Assembly: GCA_002417975.1 (NCBI GenBank)
Contig: DIDE01000050.1
Coordinates: forward strand, 1 to 15,220
Direction of reading: 5' to 3'
Origin: Eggerthellaceae bacterium UBA5808
Lineage (GTDB): Bacteria; Actinomycetota; Coriobacteriia; Coriobacteriales; Eggerthellaceae
DNA: 15,220 nucleotides
This document shows positions 14,936 to 15,220 of the stretch, piece by piece (the first letter of the stretch is position 1; the number at the start of each line of letters is the position of its first letter). The notes beneath the pieces were generated by a model. The model saw only the letters and a program-made list of their open reading frames with translations. It ran no database searches and was not told the origin of the DNA. The translations under genes were made by a program, and so were the position numbers.

Positions 14936-15220
14936 ATGACTGAACGTATGAGCATCGATTCCCTTACGTATGGAGCTGCGGGAATAGGACGTGACGAAAC
15001 GGGACGAGCGGTCTTCGTTGACGAAAGTGCGCCCGGTGACGTCGTTGATGTCGCAATCGATACAGAAAAGAAACGATATGCTTGTGCGCATATCGATCAG
15101 ATCATCACGCCATCACCACAGCGCATTGAGCCACGCTGTCCTCATGCACACCAATGTGGTGGTTGCACGTGGCAGCATATTGCCTATCAAGCACAATTAC
15201 AGGCCAAACGAGCTAATGTT
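14936..15220 (+). CDS. TrmA/RlmD-family (uracil-5-)-methyltransferase, N-terminal part, truncated by the window edge
   Basis: Enzymes of this family put a SAM-derived methyl group on C5 of a uridine in 23S rRNA or tRNA. Only the first 95 codons are present. Residues about 2-58 form a TRAM-like RNA-binding domain (YGAAGIGRDETGRAVFVDE at 12-30, SAPGDVVDVAI at 31-41). Next comes the start of the iron-sulfur motif: C68, then CGGC with C74 and C77, followed by WQHIAYQAQLQAKR, which is strongly typical of RlmD/RumA-type proteins. The catalytic domain lies outside the window. ATG 14936 has AAAGGA about ten bases upstream; Met5 is an alternative start. It is the only plus-strand gene here. The rRNA or tRNA site cannot be assigned from the N-terminus, so no symbol is given. 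Confidence 0.92.
   Translation, partial: MTERMSIDSLTYGAAGIGRDETGRAVFVDESAPGDVVDVAIDTEKKRYACAHIDQIITPSPQRIEPRCPHAHQCGGCTWQHIAYQAQLQAKRANV

Overview
The window reads as a stretch of ordinary chromosome from a rod-shaped, anaerobic, Gram-positive-type bacterium. The gene set and the protein style (MreBCD elongasome, a four-subunit group 3b-like NiFe hydrogenase, a DUF697 protein between rodA and a YgiQ-like radical SAM gene) best fit the Coriobacteriia (Actinomycetota), perhaps a relative of Eggerthellaceae or Cryptobacterium. That placement is inference from recall of the families, not a search. Apart from the last 285 bases, every gene lies on the minus strand, so transcription mostly runs from high to low coordinates.

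Reading in the direction of transcription: a tRNA-Arg(CCG) (14782-14857), a cytoplasmic cyclophilin-type peptidyl-prolyl isomerase (14158-14697) and a membrane-anchored TPR protein (12728-14098) come first. A hairpin plus T-run (12622-12657) separates them from ndk (12197-12601). Next, 48 bases after ndk, is a compact four-gene hydrogenase block in the order beta, gamma, delta, alpha (hydB-hydG-hydD-hydA, 12148 down to 8104), with overlaps or gaps of 1-2 bases. It encodes a soluble NAD(P)-linked NiFe (sulf)hydrogenase. No maturation (hyp) genes are in the window, and the large subunit ends exactly on the last ligand-motif histidine, so it appears not to need the usual C-terminal processing.

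A 185-base intergenic region with a 14-pair inverted repeat then leads into the cell-shape operon mreB-mreC-mreD-mrdA(PBP2)-rodA (7918 down to 2003), which encodes the elongasome that lays down side-wall peptidoglycan. The operon continues without a break into a DUF697 protein (800-1990) and the first 269 residues of a TIGR03960-type radical SAM protein (1-807), which is cut by the window edge just before its expected iron-sulfur cysteine motif. PBP2 and RodA both appear to start at TTG, and PBP2 carries an extra N-terminal membrane segment.

On the plus strand, divergent from the tRNA, is the start of a TrmA/RlmD-family uracil-C5 RNA methyltransferase (14936 to the window end).

I saw no CRISPR array, insertion sequence, prophage or att site. 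The most useful leads are the extension-less hydrogenase large subunit, the possible attenuator/SD-sequestering leader of ndk, the two-membrane-segment PBP2, and the DUF697 protein with a possible degenerate GTPase-like N-terminus. None of these amounts to a clearly new biological system.
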